From Rhodospirillaceae bacterium (GTDB lineage Bacteria; Pseudomonadota; Alphaproteobacteria; UBA6615), in NCBI GenBank assembly GCA_018667335.1, contig JABIVD010000049.1:114372-178371 (forward strand): a DNA stretch of 64,000 bases, written 5' to 3'. Under the pieces are notes generated by a model. That model ran no database searches, was not told the origin of the DNA, and saw only the letters and a list, made by a program, of their open reading frames with translations. Below, piece by piece: positions 61,700 through 64,000 of this stretch (within the stretch, counting starts at the first letter, position 1; the number at the start of each line of letters is the position of its first letter). A program made the position numbers and the translations under genes.

Positions 61700-62566
61700 T
61701 TAGTCGTCCTCCGAACGCGGGTCTGAGCGGGGGCCCTGGTCCCATTCGGGATCGCGTTTCTCGATGAAGGCGTCGATGCCTTCGGCGGCGTCCCGGTCCA
61801 TCATGTTGCGCGCCATCTCGTCGCCGGCAAACGCATAGGCATCCGTGATGCCCATTTCGAGCTGGCGGTAGAAGGCCTGTTTGCCGAGTGCGAGCGCGTG
61901 GGCGCTCTTGCGTGCGAGCTTGGCGGCCAGCTCTGCGACGTCTTCGTCGAGCCGGTCATCGGGGACGGCCCGGTTGATCAGACCGATCTCCGCCGCGCGC
62001 GGCGCTTCGAGGAAATCGCCGGTCAGCAGCAAATCCATCGCGTGCTTGCGCGGGACGGCACGGCCTACCGCCACGCCGGGTGTCGAGCAGAACAGGCCGA
62101 CATTGATGCCGGAGGTGGCAAGTTTTGCATCGTCTGCGGCGACGGCCAAGTCACAGGTCGCCACCAGCTGGCAGCCGGCAGCGGTGGCCAGCCCGCGCAC
62201 CTTGGCGATGACCGGCTGGGGCAGGCGCAGGACGGACTGCATCATCTTCGAGCAGGTCGCGAACAGCTCCTGCTGGTAGGCGAGGCTGTAATTCGCGCGC
62301 ATCTGCTTGAGATTGTGCCCGGCGCAGAAGGCACGGCCGGCGCCCTCGAGCACGACCACCCGGACACTTCGATCATCGGCTATGTCGTCGAGTTCAAGCT
62401 GCAGGGTCGCGAGCATGCCCTCGGACAGGGCGTTGAGCTCGTCGGGCCGGTTGAGGGATAGCGTGGTAACGCCGTCCGCGCCGTCATTGTCCGTGCGAAT
62501 CACGAAGGGGGCGGTGTTTGCGGTGGGTTTTTCAGCCGGTTTTAGTGGGGTTTCGGTGTCGCTCAT
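61700..62566 (-). CDS. Enoyl-CoA hydratase/isomerase family protein (ECHDC3-like)
   Basis: 288 residues with an N-terminal Pro/Lys/Thr extension (KPAEKPTANTAPFVIRTD). Crotonase fold: VTTLSLNRPDELNALSEGML, VVVLEGAGRAFCAGHNLKQM (oxyanion hole), VIAKVRGLATAAGCQLVATC, LAVAADDAKLATSGINVGLF and CSTPGVAVGRAVPRKHAMDL. In classical hydratases two glutamates are catalytic; here GCQLVATCDLAVA has Gln and TSGINVGLFC lacks the second Glu, as in the ECHDC3-like branch, so standard hydratase activity is doubtful. Substrate unknown. It is the first gene of the metY operon and lies divergent from rplM. Confidence 0.88.
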   Translation of the reverse strand: MSDTETPLKPAEKPTANTAPFVIRTDNDGADGVTTLSLNRPDELNALSEGMLATLQLELDDIADDRSVRVVVLEGAGRAFCAGHNLKQMRANYSLAYQQELFATCSKMMQSVLRLPQPVIAKVRGLATAAGCQLVATCDLAVAADDAKLATSGINVGLFCSTPGVAVGRAVPRKHAMDLLLTGDFLEAPRAAEIGLINRAVPDDRLDEDVAELAAKLARKSAHALALGKQAFYRQLEMGITDAYAFAGDEMARNMMDRDAAEGIDAFIEKRDPEWDQGPRSDPRSEDD

Positions 62567-62856
62567 GACGGTTCCGTTGTGGGTGTTGTGCTGACCATGG
62601 GCCGGTTCGTGGCGTATGACAATGTGCCTCCGGGAGCCGGGCCGTACAAGAGTTTGTAAGCGGCAGGGTATTATAATACCGTTCTCGTAAGCCTATGCAG
62701 AAAAACACATAATTGGGTTTGACTTCACCATTCCTGTGCCATAGAACCCTGACGCCGCTGCCCGAACCATTGTGGTTCCGGTGGCGGCAACTCGTTCGTG
62801 GCGAATACCTGCCGAAACGTTCGAGACAGAGATATCAGGAGAAGGTGGCCAGCGCC
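62567..62856. promoter_or_regulatory. Divergent promoter region for rplM and the enoyl-CoA hydratase operon
   Basis: 290 bases without a gene. The palindrome GGTATTATAATACC is at 62667-62680 and contains TATAAT, a possible -10 box. AGGAGAAGG, the ribosome-binding site of rplM, is at 62837-62845. The ORF to 62713 is an upstream extension of rplM without support. Confidence 0.65.
62667..62680. promoter_or_regulatory. Perfect 14-base palindrome with TATAAT core
   Basis: GGTATTATAATACC is its own reverse complement. It lies about 177 bases upstream of rplM, where a promoter is expected, and can serve as -10 box and as operator. No matching -35 at 17 bases was found, so the promoter reading is tentative. 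Confidence 0.5.
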
Positions 62857-63327
62857 ATGAAGACATATTCAGCGAAACCCAGTGAGGTTGAAGCCAAGTG
62901 GTGGATCATCGATGCCGAAGGCATCGTGCTCGGCCGTATGGCGTCGATCATCGCAATGCGCCTGCGCGGCAAGCATAAGCCGATGTACACGCCGAACATC
63001 GATTGTGGCGACCATGTCGTCGTGATCAACGCCGACAAGGTGCGGCTGACCGGCAAGAAGCGCGAAGACAAGATCTACTACTGGCACACCGGCTATCCGG
63101 GCGGCATCAAGGCCCGCACGGCAGACAAGTATCTCGACAGCCCGCAATCCGATGTGGTTGTCCGCAAGGCGGTCGAGCGGATGCTGCCGAAGACCAAGAT
63201 GGGTCGCGAACAGTATCGCAAGCTCAAGGTATACGCCGGGACCGAGCACCCGCATGAGGCTCAGCAGCCCCAGGCGCTCGATGTCGCTTCCATGAACGAC
63301 AAAAACAAGAGGGGCGGCGCGGCATGA
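62857..63327 (+). CDS. rplM: 50S ribosomal protein L13
   Basis: 156 residues from the ATG at 62857 ([20 protein letters not shown]), with AGGAGAAGG 11 bases upstream; the longer open frame is rejected. Family blocks: [60 protein letters not shown] and [20 protein letters not shown], then [16 protein letters not shown]. It binds 23S rRNA early in large-subunit assembly. It overlaps rpsI by four bases (ATGA), the universal rplM-rpsI pair. Confidence 0.98.
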   Translation: MKTYSAKPSEVEAKWWIIDAEGIVLGRMASIIAMRLRGKHKPMYTPNIDCGDHVVVINADKVRLTGKKREDKIYYWHTGYPGGIKARTADKYLDSPQSDVVVRKAVERMLPKTKMGREQYRKLKVYAGTEHPHEAQQPQALDVASMNDKNKRGGAA

Positions 63328-63830
63328 CCGACGAAACCCAGAATACTGAAGTTCCCGCCGCGGGCGAGACCGCTATCGCATCTGCCGCCGCGGCACTCGC
63401 CGAGGCCACCGGCCAGATTCAGGCCGAGCCCAAGATCGACGAGCATGGCCGCACCTATGCGACCGGCAAGCGTAAGGACGCGGTTGCCCGCGTCTGGATC
63501 AAGCCGGGCACAGGCCAGCTCACGGTCAACGGACGGACGGGCGAAGTGTATTTCGCGCGCCCGGTGCTGCGGATGGTCCTGTCCCAGCCGTTCCAGGTCA
63601 CCGACCGGCTCGGTCAGTACGACATCATCTGCACGGTTACCGGCGGCGGGCTTTCGGGCCAGGCCGGCGCGGTGCGCCATGGCATCTCCAAGGCGCTCAT
63701 GCTGCGCGAGCCCGAGCTTCGGCCGATCCTCAAGAAGGTCGGCATGCTCACTCGTGACAGCCGCGTCGTCGAGCGTAAGAAATATGGTCGCGCCAAGGCA
63801 CGACGCAGCTTCCAGTTCTCGAAGCGATAG
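63324..63830 (+). CDS. rpsI: 30S ribosomal protein S9
   Basis: 168 residues, longer than E. coli S9 (130) because of an Ala-rich N-terminal extension (about 40 residues, [20 protein letters not shown]) that is common in alphaproteobacteria. The core: [60 protein letters not shown] and [20 protein letters not shown], ending in FQFSKR, the tail that touches the P-site tRNA. The start overlaps rplM. A terminator follows. Confidence 0.98.
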   Translation: MTDETQNTEVPAAGETAIASAAAALAEATGQIQAEPKIDEHGRTYATGKRKDAVARVWIKPGTGQLTVNGRTGEVYFARPVLRMVLSQPFQVTDRLGQYDIICTVTGGGLSGQAGAVRHGISKALMLREPELRPILKKVGMLTRDSRVVERKKYGRAKARRSFQFSKR

Positions 63831-63860
63831 TCTTACAAATACAAATAATCGTTATAAATC

Positions 63861-63892
63861 AAGGGGTTGGATGATTTCCAACCCCTTTTTAT
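63861..63892 (+). terminator. Rho-independent terminator after rpsI
   Basis: GGGGTTGG and CCAACCCC arms with a seven-base loop, followed by TTTTT, about 30 bases after the rpsI stop. Confidence 0.93.
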
Positions 63893-64000
63893 ATGAGGCG
63901 CAAATGAAGCGCACTCACCAAAACCTGCGGGTTTCCTAAAACTAAAACTTGTTGATAAGACGCAAAAGAGACACAATAAGTTTCCAGTTCTTATATTGGA
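63893..64000. other. AT-rich intergenic sequence at the right edge
   Basis: Roughly 108 bases, much richer in A+T than the rest, with no coding frame that I would support. The next gene lies outside the window. Confidence 0.5.

Noticed and set aside
63445..63939. Plus-strand 164-codon frame overlapping rpsI
   Set aside because: Out-of-frame shadow of rpsI that continues through its terminator.

Overview
The window reads as a chromosomal segment of a GC-rich, Gram-negative, flagellated alphaproteobacterium, most like the Rhodospirillales and related marine lineages. The support is gene content and order: thiL, H+-translocating pyrophosphatase, bamE, ubiquinol-cytochrome c chaperone, yceD, rpmF, plsX, fabH, ihfA, merR and tRNA-Pro lie in a row; metY, CoA-binding proteins and an enoyl-CoA hydratase precede rplM-rpsI; and MucR, a RpoH-type sigma factor, CckA-style HDFNN histidine kinases and a RibBX-type protein are all present. 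The species cannot be named from the sequence alone. I see no integrase, transposase, phage gene or CRISPR array.

Layout. Positions 1-2.7 kb: cut-off bpt (N-end rule leucyltransferase) and the flagellar stator motB/motA, all on the minus strand. 2.8-17.7 kb: metabolic and regulatory genes (threonine dehydratase coupled to a penicillin acylase, GNAT, two coupled alpha/beta hydrolases, 1-Cys peroxiredoxin, hemB, luciferase-like monooxygenase, an LdtR-like MarR protein, RpoH-type sigma factor, a cysteine-rich MarR protein, glutaryl-CoA dehydrogenase, cupin, MucR). 18.0-26.4 kb: a plus-strand run rpiB-glyA-nrdR-ribD-ribE-ribBX-ribH-nusB-thiL followed by two FliL-like membrane proteins. 26.5-35.2 kb: MFS transporter, hppA, bamE, cytochrome bc1 chaperone, yceD, rpmF-plsX-fabH-ihfA-merR and tRNA-Pro(GGG). 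35.4-36.7 kb: amidase.

37.0-52.9 kb is a signalling and chemotaxis region: a membrane hybrid histidine kinase with a stand-alone receiver, an unrecognised coiled-coil protein, cheZ-cheY, cheA-cheW, cheY2-cheR-cheB and two chemoreceptors. Two of its proteins carry haem-type sensor modules. CheA has a complete group I truncated-haemoglobin domain where the P2 domain normally sits, with the proximal His and the distal Tyr kept. One chemoreceptor has a periplasmic domain with a CxxCH haem c motif. I read this as a chemosensory pathway that could take an oxygen, NO or redox signal both at a receptor and directly at its kinase. It is the main discovery candidate in the window.

53.0-59.4 kb: cutA, a ytoQ-type gene, a pair of palindromic repeats, and a tight operon of Tat-exported multicopper oxidase, unrecognised lipoprotein, outer-membrane porin and di-haem cytochrome c. 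This looks like an envelope oxidation or electron-transfer module of unknown substrate. 59.4-64 kb: metY, two paralogous CoA-binding proteins and an enoyl-CoA hydratase on the minus strand, then rplM-rpsI and a terminator. Starts were chosen by family length and ribosome-binding site. Several differ from the longest open frame, and this is stated where it applies.
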